Origin: Hyphomicrobiales bacterium
GTDB lineage: Bacteria; Pseudomonadota; Alphaproteobacteria; Rhizobiales; Rhizobiaceae
Assembly (NCBI GenBank): GCA_900465675.1
Contig: UBJR01000028.1
Coordinates: 1 to 64,000, forward strand
DNA: 64,000 nt
Reading direction: 5' to 3'
Under the pieces are notes generated by a model. The model made no database searches and was not told the origin of the DNA. It was given only the letters and a program-made list of their open reading frames with translations. The position numbers and the translations under genes were made by a program. Below are positions 46,481 to 55,015 of the stretch, piece after piece (the stretch's first letter is position 1; every line of letters starts with the position of its first letter).

Positions 46481-46870
46481 ATGGACGACGTCAAATACGG
46501 TGAGATCCTGCTGCCCGGCGATGAAGAGACCCAGAGCCGCCGGGAAAAGGCCGTGCGCAAGAAATTCTGGCCGACCTTCAAGCGCGCCGTCCGGCAGATC
46601 CCGTTCTCGCGCGATGTCGTTGCTGCTTTCTATTGCGCCACCGACCCGGCGACGCCTGCGCGCGTCCGCGGCATCCTGTTGGCAGCACTCGCCTATTTCG
46701 TTCTGCCGTTCGACATGATCCCGGATATTTTCGCGGTTGTCGGCTTCTCCGACGACATTGCCGTGCTGTCGGCCGCCTTTGCGCTTGTCAGCGGCCATAT
46801 GAAGCCCAAGCACTATGAGGCTGCCGATCGCGCCCTTGCCGATCAGCCCGAGGGCATGAAGACCGTCTAG
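46481..46870 (+). CDS. YkvA family (DUF1232) membrane protein
   Basis: A 129-residue protein with the DUF1232 signature LLAALAYFVLPFDMIPDIFA, VVGFSDDIAVLSAAFALVSG, preceded by AAFYCATDPATPARVRG. The PxDxIPD block is diagnostic. The N-terminal 50 residues are charged. It is predicted to have one or two membrane segments, and the function is unknown. The ATG at 46481 has GGAG upstream. Its stop overlaps the stop of the convergent sigma-factor gene within CTAG. Confidence 0.88.
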   Translation: MDDVKYGEILLPGDEETQSRREKAVRKKFWPTFKRAVRQIPFSRDVVAAFYCATDPATPARVRGILLAALAYFVLPFDMIPDIFAVVGFSDDIAVLSAAFALVSGHMKPKHYEAADRALADQPEGMKTV

Positions 46871-47427
46871 GCGGTTTCCGCGTCCAGAACCTTCTTGAGC
46901 TTGCCGAAGGCGAGCCTGATCCTCGATTTCACCGTTCCGAGCGGCACTCCCGTGGCTTCGGCAATTTCCGAATGCGATTGCCCAAGGAAGAAGGCGGCGC
47001 GCAGCATCTCACGCTGCTCTTCCGGCAGCTGGCTGACCGCGGCGCGCACGTGGGCATCGCGGTCATCATTGGCGACCGCCTCGTCGGCACCGATTTCGGC
47101 AGCCGGTTGCAGTGTCGGGTCGTCTTCATCAAGGACGCGAGCCCTGGCGCGCCGCTGCAGGTCGATGCGGCGGTTGCGGGCGATGCGGAACAGCCAGGTG
47201 GATAGCGAAGAGCGCGCCGGATCGTAGAGACCGGCCTTGTGCCAGAGCACGATCATCACTTCCTGGACCAACTCTTCTGCCTCGGTTGCGGGCATGCGTT
47301 GGCGAAGCAGCCAGGATTTCAGCCTCGGCGCGAAATAATCGAACAGGACGGAGAAAGCCTGCTGGTCCCGCTGATCGGCGACAGCTTTTGCGAGGGCAGC
47401 GAAACGCTGTTTTTCCTCAGCATCCAT
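46867..47427 (-). CDS. ECF RNA polymerase sigma factor
   Basis: A 186-residue sigma70-family factor with only regions 2 and 4. Region 2 is FAPRLKSWLLRQRMPATEAE, then ELVQEVMIVLWHKAGLYDP and STWLFRIARNRRIDLQRRAR. Region 4 is LPEEQREMLRAAFFLGQSHS followed by EIAEATGVPLGTVKSRIRLA, the helix-turn-helix. No anti-sigma gene lies beside it: the neighbours are a convergent YkvA gene and a divergent IalB-family gene. The upstream DNA has an inverted repeat TTGGA-N6-TCCAA at 47461-47476. Confidence 0.92.
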   Translation of the reverse strand: MDAEEKQRFAALAKAVADQRDQQAFSVLFDYFAPRLKSWLLRQRMPATEAEELVQEVMIVLWHKAGLYDPARSSLSTWLFRIARNRRIDLQRRARARVLDEDDPTLQPAAEIGADEAVANDDRDAHVRAAVSQLPEEQREMLRAAFFLGQSHSEIAEATGVPLGTVKSRIRLAFGKLKKVLDAETA

Positions 47428-47764
47428 GTCCGGTCACGTTCCCCCTGGCTCAGGCAATTCTTGGACGAATTTCCAATACCTTAATGAGGTACAACGGATT
47501 TTCGAAAGGTCAAACTCTTGCCTGAATCTTTATGTCTTAAATTGCTCTCGAAGGGATGACGCGATGTCATCGAGGCATAACATCACCGCAGGCAGCCGCA
47601 CCAAGCCGAACGTTGACACACAGGCCTAAATGACACAGGTGGAGACAAATCACGGTCTCCGTTGACGCTTTGGTAACCTGAATTAAGTCAAAATAAAGCA
47701 GATCGTGACGAAAGCGCTGCCCGCTCTGATCGGGCGCTGAATCGCAAGAACCGGCAGGAAATCA
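47428..47764. other. Divergent intergenic region between the ECF sigma and IalB genes
   Basis: A stretch of 337 bp with no credible gene. It holds two perfect short dyads, TTGGA-N6-TCCAA (47461-47476) and GATGAC-N5-GTCATC (47555-47571), and a hairpin AGCG...CCCG/CGGGCGCT (47713-47738) shortly before the IalB ribosome site. Promoters for both genes must be here, but none could be assigned with confidence. Confidence 0.45.
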
Positions 47765-48283
47765 ATGTTTGTAAAAAGTATCGCACCCGCTCTCGCTCTC
47801 GTTCTCATCACGGCCGGAGTCGCAGGAGCGCAGCAGGGCGGAGCCTCGGCGCCGACCCGCATCCAGCAGTTCCAGGCTTGGGGCGCCTATTCCTACAAGC
47901 AGGGCAACAGCACCGTCTGCTACGTACTGTCCGTTCCGACGACGAAGCAGCCGGCAAGCGTCGATCACGGTGACAACTTCTTCATCGTATCGCAGCGCCC
48001 GGGCCAGAACATTTCCTACGAGCCGCAGGCGATGATGGGCTACACGGTCAAGGAAAACTCCAAGATCAACGTCGTCATCGACAACAAGACCTTCGTCATG
48101 TTCACCAAGGACAAGGCAGGCTGGGTCGAGAATGCCGCTCAGGAGCCCGCTCTCGTGGCGGCGATGAAGGGCGGTCATTCGATGACGGTCACAGCCGTCT
48201 CGCGCAAGGGCACCGGTACGTCCTACGCCTATTCCCTGTCCGGCATTTCGGCGGCGCTGAAGCAGATCGAAAGCTGCAAGTAA
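47765..48283 (+). CDS. IalB (invasion-associated locus B) family protein
   Basis: A 172-residue exported protein. The signal peptide VKSIAPALALVLITAGVAGA is cleaved before QQGG. The IalB pattern QQFQAWGAYSYKQGNSTVCY is followed by VSVDHGDNFFIVSQRP-like strands and TVTAVSRKGTGTSYAYSLSG with a C-terminal ALKQIESCK; two Cys could form a disulphide. Members act in erythrocyte invasion in Bartonella and are widespread without a known function in free-living rhizobia. A terminator follows. Confidence 0.85.
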   Translation: MFVKSIAPALALVLITAGVAGAQQGGASAPTRIQQFQAWGAYSYKQGNSTVCYVLSVPTTKQPASVDHGDNFFIVSQRPGQNISYEPQAMMGYTVKENSKINVVIDNKTFVMFTKDKAGWVENAAQEPALVAAMKGGHSMTVTAVSRKGTGTSYAYSLSGISAALKQIESCK

Positions 48284-48309
48284 GCTCTTGCGCTCGATCG
48301 AAGAATTCG

Positions 48310-48333
48310 AAGGCCGGCCTTGCGCCGGCCTTT
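48310..48333 (+). terminator. Intrinsic terminator of the IalB gene
   Basis: AAGGCCGGC and GCCGGCCTT arms with the loop CTTGC and a short T-run lie 27 bp after the stop. Confidence 0.75.
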
Positions 48334-48511
48334 GCCGTTTCCATCTATAGTGACGTGCGGGGAAAATGATGATAAAGCCCCGCGCAACAGCGGAACGATT
48401 GCGGCTTTGACCGTAGCTCCGCATTCAATTTTCTGCGAACTGCCGATGTCACCCGCCAAGTCTTCCGGCTTACCGGGATGCGTCCAGTTTTGATTTCGGG
48501 ATCGAGAAACT

Positions 48512-49741
48512 ATGTCCGTCATGGATGCTATGGCCGTTACCAAGCCGCAGGCGCCGCGCCCCCAGATTAGCGACGAGAAGCCCTCGCTGATCGGTTTGTC
48601 GCGCGAGCAGATGGCCGATGCGCTGCGCGAAAAGGGCGTGCCGGAAAAGCAGATCAAGATGCGCGTCAGCCAGCTCTGGAACTGGATCTATGTGCGCGGC
48701 GTCTCCGATTTCGATCATATGGCGAATATCTCCAAGGACATGCGCGAGACGCTGAAGCAGCATTTCACCATCGCCCGTCCTGAAATCGTCGAGGAACAGG
48801 TTTCCAACGACGGCACCCGCAAGTGGCTGCTGCGCTTTCCGCCGCGCGGCGCCGGGCGTCCCGTCGAGATCGAGGCCGTCTATATTCCCGAGGAAGGCCG
48901 CGGCACGCTCTGCATTTCCAGCCAGGTCGGCTGCACGCTTACCTGTTCCTTCTGTCACACCGGCACGCAGCGCCTGGTGCGCAACCTGACGGCCGAGGAA
49001 ATCCTGTCGCAGCTGCTGCTTGCCCGCGACCGGCTGGGCGACTTCCCGGATCGCGAAGCGCCGCAGGGCACGATCATGCCGGCCGAGGGCCGCAAGGTCA
49101 GCAATATCGTGATGATGGGCATGGGCGAGCCGCTCTACAATTTCGATGCCGTCAAGCAGGCGCTGCTGATCGCGACGGATGGCGATGGGCTGTCGCTCTC
49201 GAAGCGCCGCGTCACGCTGTCCACATCCGGCGTCGTGCCTGAGATCTTCCGCACCGGCGACGAGATCGGCGTCATGCTGGCGATCTCGCTGCACGCCGTT
49301 CGCGACGACCTGCGCGACATCCTGGTGCCGATCAACAAGAAGTATCCGCTGAAGGAACTGATCGACGCCTGCCGGAAGTATCCGGGTCTTTCCAACGCCC
49401 GCCGCATCACCTTCGAATATGTGATGCTGAAGGACGTCAATGACAGTCTGGAAGACGCGAAGGGGCTGATCCAGCTACTGAAGGGTGTTCCGGCGAAGAT
49501 CAACCTGATCCCGTTCAACCCGTGGCCGGGCACCAACTATCAGTGTTCGGATTGGGCGCAGATCGAGAAGTTTGCCGATTTCATCAATTCGGCCGGCTAC
49601 GCCTCGCCGATCCGCACGCCGCGCGGCCGTGATATTCTTGCAGCCTGCGGGCAGCTGAAGTCGGAGTCCGAGCGCATGCGCAAGACCGAGCGTCTCGCAT
49701 TCGAAGCGATGATGATTGCCAATCACGGCGCGGACGACTGA
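48512..49741 (+). CDS. rlmN: Dual-specificity RNA methyltransferase RlmN
   Basis: A 409-residue radical SAM methylase making m2A2503 in 23S rRNA and m2A37 in tRNAs. It has an N-terminal helical domain ([20 protein letters not shown]), the SAM cluster motif [39 protein letters not shown], the catalytic/resolving Cys region near the C-terminus ([20 protein letters not shown]) and [15 protein letters not shown]. Its length (about 400) is usual for alphaproteobacteria. It is monocistronic. Confidence 0.96.
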   Translation: MSVMDAMAVTKPQAPRPQISDEKPSLIGLSREQMADALREKGVPEKQIKMRVSQLWNWIYVRGVSDFDHMANISKDMRETLKQHFTIARPEIVEEQVSNDGTRKWLLRFPPRGAGRPVEIEAVYIPEEGRGTLCISSQVGCTLTCSFCHTGTQRLVRNLTAEEILSQLLLARDRLGDFPDREAPQGTIMPAEGRKVSNIVMMGMGEPLYNFDAVKQALLIATDGDGLSLSKRRVTLSTSGVVPEIFRTGDEIGVMLAISLHAVRDDLRDILVPINKKYPLKELIDACRKYPGLSNARRITFEYVMLKDVNDSLEDAKGLIQLLKGVPAKINLIPFNPWPGTNYQCSDWAQIEKFADFINSAGYASPIRTPRGRDILAACGQLKSESERMRKTERLAFEAMMIANHGADD

Positions 49742-49830
49742 TCAGCAAGTTTGATCCTTCTAACAGTTCTTTGCGATTGATCGGGCCTTCGTCTTTTTCT
49801 AGAAGCGCCTGATAATCTATGGAGGACTCT

Positions 49831-50784
49831 ATGCGTTCGATCTTGCTCGCCGTTGCGGCGACCCTTGCCCTTACCCTGCCTGCAAAGGCTGAAGACGTCA
49901 CGGTTGCCGTGACGGCGATCGTCGAGCATCCGGCACTCGATGCCGTTCGCAAGGGCGTGCAGGACACGCTGGCGGCTGCCGGCTACAAGGAAGGCGAGAA
50001 CCTCAAGTTCCTGTTCGAATCAGCACAGGGCAACCCGGCAACGGCAGCGCAGATCGCCCGCCAGTTCGCCGGCGAAGATCCGAACGTCATCGTACCGATC
50101 TCCACGCCGTCGGCGCAGGCCGTCGTTTCCTCGACGCGCGATATTCCTGTCGTCTTCACCGCGGTTTCCGATCCGCTCGGCGCACAGCTGGTGAAGGACA
50201 TGGACAAGCCGGGCGGCAACGTTACCGGTCTGTCCGACATGTCGCCGGTTGCCGAGCATATCGCGCTGATCAAGGAAATCCTGCCGAACGTGAAGTCGAT
50301 CGGCTATCTCTACAATTCGGGCGAAGCCAACTCCGTATCGCTGCTGGCCGTGCTGAAGACGGAAGCCGAGAAGGCCGGCCTCAAGGTGGTTGAATCCGCC
50401 GCCACCAAGTCGGCTGAAGTTCAGGGCGCCGCCCGCGCGCTTGTCGGCCGTGCTGACGTCATCTACGTGCCGACCGACAACACGATCATCTCGGCTCTCG
50501 AAGGCGCGGTTGCCGTTGCCGAGGAAGCGAAGCTGCCGCTCTTCACCGCCGACACCGATTCCGTCTCGCGCGGCTCGATCGCCGCCCTCGGCTTCAACTA
50601 CTATGACGTCGGCAAGCAGACCGGTGACATCGTCGTGCGCATCCTCAAGGGTGAAAACCCGGGCGACATCGCGGTCAAGGTTGCCGCCGGCAGCGACCTC
50701 GTCGTCAACAAGAAGGCTGCCGAAAAGATGGGAGTGACGCTGCCGGAAAGCGTGCTGAAGCGCGCCAACCGCGTCGTCGAGTAA
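49831..50784 (+). CDS. ABC transporter substrate-binding protein (ABC_sub_bind/TrpX-like)
   Basis: A 317-residue exported binding protein. The signal peptide is SILLAVAATLALTLPAKAED. The two-lobed fold has VAVTAIVEHPALDAVRKGVQ, PISTPSAQAVVSSTRDIPVV, FTAVSDPLGAQLVKDMDKPG and SAATKSAEVQGAARALVGRA. It matches the family called ABC_sub_bind, used for tryptophan or other aromatic amino acids in some Gram-positives; the ligand here is unknown. GGAGG precedes the ATG at 49831. A strong hairpin follows before the permease gene. Confidence 0.88.
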   Translation: MRSILLAVAATLALTLPAKAEDVTVAVTAIVEHPALDAVRKGVQDTLAAAGYKEGENLKFLFESAQGNPATAAQIARQFAGEDPNVIVPISTPSAQAVVSSTRDIPVVFTAVSDPLGAQLVKDMDKPGGNVTGLSDMSPVAEHIALIKEILPNVKSIGYLYNSGEANSVSLLAVLKTEAEKAGLKVVESAATKSAEVQGAARALVGRADVIYVPTDNTIISALEGAVAVAEEAKLPLFTADTDSVSRGSIAALGFNYYDVGKQTGDIVVRILKGENPGDIAVKVAAGSDLVVNKKAAEKMGVTLPESVLKRANRVVE

Positions 50785-50816
50785 ACCGAAACCGTCGCTT
50801 TCGATATTGCGTTTAG

Positions 50817-50853
50817 CCGCCCCTGTTTCTAAACGGGGGCGGTTTGGTATTTT
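50817..50853 (+). terminator. Hairpin terminator between the binding-protein and permease genes
   Basis: CCGCCCCTGTT and AACGGGGGCGG form an 11-bp stem (one T-G pair) with a 4-nt loop, followed by TTTGGTATTTT. It lies 32 bp after the binding-protein stop and would let that gene be expressed above the permease and ATPase. Confidence 0.75.
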
Positions 50854-50900
50854 AAGACCCGCGAAAGCACGGGCACAGCAGAACAGAAAGGCGGCAGGCC

Positions 50901-51782
50901 TTGAGCCAGATTGCATTTTGGGGAGCCGTGGAACTGGGGCTGGTCTATGCCTTCGTTGCGCTCGGCGTCTATCTCGCCTTCCGCGTTCTCGATTTTCCGG
51001 ATCTGACGGTCGACGGGTCGTTTCCGCTCGGAGCTGCCGTCACCGCGGTTCTGATCATTGCGGGCGTCAATCCATGGCTTGCCGCGCTGGTGGCGATGAT
51101 TGCGGGTTCGGCTGCCGGCATCGTCACGGCGATGCTGAACGTGCGGTTCAAGATCCTCAATCTGCTGGCCTCGATCCTGACGATGATCGCGCTGTTCTCT
51201 GTGAACCTGCGCGTCATGGGCAAGCCGAACGTGGCGCTGATCAATGCCGATACGATGATCAGCCCGTTCTTCGGCCATGGCCTGCGCGATTTCTATGTCC
51301 GCCCGCTTTTCGTCGGCGTTCTCGTCGTCATCGCGGTCATCGTCGTCTGGCGTTTCCTTGAGAGCGATGCGGGACTTGCGATGCGCGCGACCGGCGCCAA
51401 CGCCCGCATGGCCCGCGCCCAGGGCGTCGATACCAACCGGCAGATCTATCTCGGTATGGCGATCTCGAATGCGCTGGTGGCGCTCGGTGGCTCGCTGTTT
51501 GCGCAGACCAATGGCTTTGCCGATGTCACATCGGGCGTGGGCACGATCGTCGTCGGTCTCGCGGCCGTCATCGTCGGTGAGACGCTGCTTGGGCGCCGCG
51601 GCCTGCTGATCGCGTTGATCGGCTGTGTGCTCGGCTCGATCATCTATCGCATCGCCATCCAGCTTGCGCTGTCGACCGATTTCATCGGCCTGCAGGCTTC
51701 GGACCTCAATTTCGTCACGGCGGTCCTCGTCACGATCGCGCTGATCCTTCCCCGTCTTCGCCGCGGAGGAGCTGCATCGTGA
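50901..51782 (+). CDS. ABC transporter permease (BPD_transp_2/TrpY-like)
   Basis: A 293-residue permease of the branched-chain-type superfamily, with about eight to nine membrane segments. It has AFRVLDFPDLTVDGSFPLGA, TAMLNVRFKILNLLASILTM, AMRATGANARMARAQGVDTN and FADVTSGVGTIVVGLAAVIV. The start is TTG with an AGGCGGCAGG purine stretch upstream. Its stop overlaps the GTG start of the ATPase gene by 4 bp. It is one unit with the preceding binding protein. Confidence 0.88.
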   Translation: MSQIAFWGAVELGLVYAFVALGVYLAFRVLDFPDLTVDGSFPLGAAVTAVLIIAGVNPWLAALVAMIAGSAAGIVTAMLNVRFKILNLLASILTMIALFSVNLRVMGKPNVALINADTMISPFFGHGLRDFYVRPLFVGVLVVIAVIVVWRFLESDAGLAMRATGANARMARAQGVDTNRQIYLGMAISNALVALGGSLFAQTNGFADVTSGVGTIVVGLAAVIVGETLLGRRGLLIALIGCVLGSIIYRIAIQLALSTDFIGLQASDLNFVTAVLVTIALILPRLRRGGAAS

Positions 51783-52573
51783 TCAGCGTTCAGGATATCA
51801 AGGTTGTCTTCGGCAAGGGCACGCCACTTGAAAAGAAGGCGTTGAACGGCATCAGCCTGACGATCGAGCAGGGCTCCTTCGTCACCGTCATCGGCTCGAA
51901 TGGTGCCGGTAAATCGACCCTGCTCGGCGTGCTCGCCGGCGATGTGCTGGCAAGCGAAGGCAAGGTAACGATCGGCACGACCGACGTCACGCGCAAGCAG
52001 ACAGCGGCGCGGGCCGGTCTTGTGGCCCGCGTGTTCCAGGATCCGTTGACCGGAAGCTGCGGTGCCCTGTCGATCGAAGAGAATCTGGCGCTGGCCGCCC
52101 GCCGCGGCGAGCGGCGCGGCCTGGTGTCGGCGCTTGGGCCAAAGCGCCGCGAGCATTTTCGCGAGCGCATCGGCGAGCTCAATCTTGGTCTCGAAAACCG
52201 CATGGCCGACCGTATGGATCTGCTCTCCGGCGGTCAGCGGCAGGCGGTCTCGCTGGTTATGGCAACGCTTGCTGGTTCTGAAGTGCTGCTGCTTGACGAG
52301 CATACCGCGGCGCTCGACCCCGGGATGGCCGAGTTCGTCATGGGGCTGACGGACAAGATCGTTTCGGAGCGCAAGCTGACGACGCTGATGGTCACCCATT
52401 CGATGCGCCAGGCGCTCGATTACGGCCATCGGACGATCATGCTGCATGGCGGCGAGATCGTGCTGGATGTCAGTGGCGACAACCGCAAGGATCTGCAGGT
52501 CGAGGACCTGATCGCGATGTTCCGCAAGATGCGCGGCCAGACGCTTGATGACGACGCGCTGCTGATCGGCTGA
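51779..52573 (+). CDS. ABC transporter ATP-binding protein (TrpZ-like)
   Basis: A 264-residue ATPase with Walker A VTVIGSNGAGKSTLLGVLAG, Q-loop LVARVFQDPLTGSCGALSIE, signature MDLLSGGQRQAVSLVMATLA, Walker B VLLLDEHTAALDPGMAEFVM and H-loop TLMVTHSMRQALDYG. The Walker B glutamate is followed by His rather than Pro (DEHTAALDP), typical of this subfamily. It completes the SBP-permease-ATPase operon. Confidence 0.9.
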   Translation: MISVQDIKVVFGKGTPLEKKALNGISLTIEQGSFVTVIGSNGAGKSTLLGVLAGDVLASEGKVTIGTTDVTRKQTAARAGLVARVFQDPLTGSCGALSIEENLALAARRGERRGLVSALGPKRREHFRERIGELNLGLENRMADRMDLLSGGQRQAVSLVMATLAGSEVLLLDEHTAALDPGMAEFVMGLTDKIVSERKLTTLMVTHSMRQALDYGHRTIMLHGGEIVLDVSGDNRKDLQVEDLIAMFRKMRGQTLDDDALLIG

Positions 52574-52663
52574 TCGAAATATTTTCGAGGCGATGTCGAT
52601 CCGCTTGCATCGCATTCGTTATCCGTCACCATCGCATGGAGCGGTGGTGAGCTAAGGAGACGG

Positions 52664-53020
52664 ATGATGAAATATATAGCGCTGATCTACATGGACCCGA
52701 GCTCGCGCACGCCCCCGGATTCCCCTGAATTCGGAAAGATGATGAGCGGCTATGCCACCGCGACCGAGACCTACAAGAAGGATGGGATTTGGGTTGCCGG
52801 CGATGCGCTGCAGCCGGTGACCACCGCGACCACTGTCAGGGTGCGCAACGGCCGGACCGAGACCATGGATGGTCCCTTCGCCGATACCAAGGAGCAGCTT
52901 GGCGGCTTCTACATCCTCGATTGCGACAATCTCGATGACGCCATCAAATACGCAGCGATGATCCCTCATGCGGCTATGGGCTGCGTCGAGGTGCGGCCGA
53001 TCATGGTCTTCGACCGCTGA
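52664..53020 (+). CDS. YCII-related DGPF-domain protein
   Basis: A 118-residue alpha/beta ferredoxin-like protein. MMKYIALIYMDPSSRTPPDS is followed by the DGPF box METMDGPFADTKEQLGGFYI (here TETMDGPFADTKEQLGGFYI) and the C-terminal CVEVRPIMVFDR. Such proteins are encoded beside ECF42 sigma factors and are thought to partner them functionally in place of an anti-sigma factor. It has an AAGGAG ribosome site. The stop touches the ATG of the sigma gene (TGATG). Confidence 0.9.
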   Translation: MMKYIALIYMDPSSRTPPDSPEFGKMMSGYATATETYKKDGIWVAGDALQPVTTATTVRVRNGRTETMDGPFADTKEQLGGFYILDCDNLDDAIKYAAMIPHAAMGCVEVRPIMVFDR

Positions 53021-54273
53021 TGAGCGAGGTTCCGGCCGCCGGTCCGTTTGCCGACGAGATCGACAGGATCGCCCGGCAGGACGGTGGCCGTCTCCTTTCC
53101 AGCCTGGTGGGCGCGCTGCGGGATTTCCAGCTCGCCGAGGACAGCCTGCAGGACGCACTGGAATCGGCGCTGGTCCATTGGGGCCGCAATGGCTTGCCGG
53201 CTTCTCCACACGCCTGGTTGATGCAGGTCGCCCGCCGCAAGGCGATAGACCGGCTGCGGCGCTCGGCCAATTTCCAGGCGAAGTCTGCGGAGATCACCCA
53301 TCTTGCCGACCTGGAGCGCGCATCACCAATCGCGGACGAGCCTGATCCGATCGGCGACGAGCGGCTGAAGCTGATCTTTGCCTGTTGTCATCCGGCGATC
53401 GACCGGAAGACCTGCGTGGCGCTGACCTTGCGCTCTGTCTGCGGGCTGAGAACCGAAGAGATCGCCGACGCCTTTCTCGACCGGCACGATGCGATGGCGC
53501 AGCGGCTTGTGCGCGCCCGCGACAAGATTGCCAAGGCAGGCATCACCTATGAGGTGCCGGGGCCGGAGGGGTGGACGGCACGGCTCGAAAGCGTGCTTGC
53601 CGTCGTCTATCTGATCTTCAATGAAGGATATGCTTCCGGCAGCGGCAGCCATATCCGCGTCGATCTCTGTGAGGAGGCGATCCGGCTCGGGCGGCTGCTG
53701 ATGGCGTTGCGCCCTGATGAGCCGGAGATCGAGGGGCTGCTATCGCTGATGCTTCTGCATCATGCCCGCAGGGCCGCGCGGATCGGCGAGGGCGGCGCGA
53801 TCCTCACTCTCGAAATGCAAGACCGCAGCCTCTGGGATCGCACGGTGATAGCCGAGGGCGTGGCGCTGATTGAACGCGCGCTGAAGCGTGGCTGCCCAGG
53901 TGCGTATCAGCTGCAGGCGGCGATCATTGCCGTGCATGCGGAGGCGCGAGATTTTGCCGAGACGGATTGGCAACAGATTGCGCTGCTCTACGGCGAGCTT
54001 GCCCGCACTGCCGACAACCCGGTCTATGAACTGAACCGGATCGTCGCGCTGTCCTATGTCGAGGGTGCGGCCGCAGCGCTTGCCCGGCTCAAGCCGATCG
54101 CCATGGCGCTTACGCAGTATCAGCCGTTTTACGCGGTTCAGGCCGATCTTCTGGTGCGCGACGGTCAGGTTGATCAGGCAAAGCTCGCCTATGGCAGAGC
54201 GATCGAGCTCTCGATGTCCGAGGCTGAGAAGCTGTTTCTGGCGCAGCGGCTCGAGGCGCTGCGGGACAGCTAA
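53020..54273 (+). CDS. ECF42-type RNA polymerase sigma factor with C-terminal TPR extension
   Basis: A 417-residue protein. Regions 2 and 4 occupy residues 1-180: ALRDFQLAEDSLQDALESAL, ASPHAWLMQVARRKAIDRLR, then KTCVALTLRSVCGLRTEEIA and DRHDAMAQRLVRARDKIAKA. The C-terminal 230 residues are helical repeats, the DUF6596/TPR-like extension (LAVVYLIFNEGYASGSGSH, PVYELNRIVALSYVEGAAAA) needed for activity in ECF42 factors. Coupled to the DGPF gene, it is a stress-type regulator without a classical anti-sigma. It is convergent with the LysE gene, 2 bp away. Confidence 0.92.
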   Translation: MSEVPAAGPFADEIDRIARQDGGRLLSSLVGALRDFQLAEDSLQDALESALVHWGRNGLPASPHAWLMQVARRKAIDRLRRSANFQAKSAEITHLADLERASPIADEPDPIGDERLKLIFACCHPAIDRKTCVALTLRSVCGLRTEEIADAFLDRHDAMAQRLVRARDKIAKAGITYEVPGPEGWTARLESVLAVVYLIFNEGYASGSGSHIRVDLCEEAIRLGRLLMALRPDEPEIEGLLSLMLLHHARRAARIGEGGAILTLEMQDRSLWDRTVIAEGVALIERALKRGCPGAYQLQAAIIAVHAEARDFAETDWQQIALLYGELARTADNPVYELNRIVALSYVEGAAAALARLKPIAMALTQYQPFYAVQADLLVRDGQVDQAKLAYGRAIELSMSEAEKLFLAQRLEALRDS

Positions 54274-54275
54274 GC

Positions 54276-54917
54276 TTAACGGGCCTGCGTGAAGAAAATC
54301 TTCGCCGCGAAGATCGAGAAGACGCCTGCGAAAGTGTAATCCATGCCGCGCAGCACCTTTCTGTTTTTCTGCAGCCAACCGGCGAGCCAGTCTGAGGCGA
54401 AGACCACGGCTGCATTCACCGGCATGCCGATCAGAATGAAGAAGAAGCCGAGGAAGAGCAGCTTGTGCGTGACGGCGGGATCACCGGCAGTGACGAACTG
54501 CGGCAGGAAGGTCATGAAGAAGATGATGACCTTCGGGTTCAGAAGATTGACCCAGAAGCCACTGGAGATGTTGGAGAGCGGCGTGCCCTTGACCTCATCG
54601 ACCTTTTCGACCGAGAGCTTCGAGCCGAAACGGATCGCCTGTACTGCGAGCCACAGCAGATAGGCGGCGCCGCCGGTCTTGAGGATCAGGAATGCGGTCG
54701 GCGAGGCTGTGATCAGCGCCGAGATGCCGAAGGCCACAAGCATGGTGTGGACGACGATGCCGAGACTTGTGCCGAGCACGACATAGAGCGCCGGCTTCTT
54801 GCCCTGCGATAGGGCGCGGCTGATCGAGAGCGTCATGTCCGGCCCCGGCGTTGCTGCGAGCAGCAGGCTTGCAGCGGCAAAGGCGAGGAGCGTTGGCAGG
54901 GTCGGAAGAAAGTCCAT
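54276..54917 (-). CDS. LysE/RhtB-family amino-acid exporter
   Basis: A 213-residue inner-membrane exporter with five to six hydrophobic segments. The family core is LLAATPGPDMTLSISRALSQ, GKKPALYVVLGTSLGIVVHT, KTGGAAYLLWLAVQAIRFGS and FWVNLLNPKVIIFFMTFLPQ. It exports an amino acid such as homoserine, threonine or lysine; the substrate is unknown. The ATG at 54917 is preferred, as the frame further up to 54980 is less conserved. Confidence 0.88.
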   Translation of the reverse strand: MDFLPTLPTLLAFAAASLLLAATPGPDMTLSISRALSQGKKPALYVVLGTSLGIVVHTMLVAFGISALITASPTAFLILKTGGAAYLLWLAVQAIRFGSKLSVEKVDEVKGTPLSNISSGFWVNLLNPKVIIFFMTFLPQFVTAGDPAVTHKLLFLGFFFILIGMPVNAAVVFASDWLAGWLQKNRKVLRGMDYTFAGVFSIFAAKIFFTQAR

Positions 54918-55015
54918 GGTGCACTCTGAAAGCCGGAAGGAGATGTTATTTCTCATATCCGGCTTTCGGAAAATTACCAATCAAACCTTCTGATGTGGCC
55001 GATCGTTTCCGGTCG

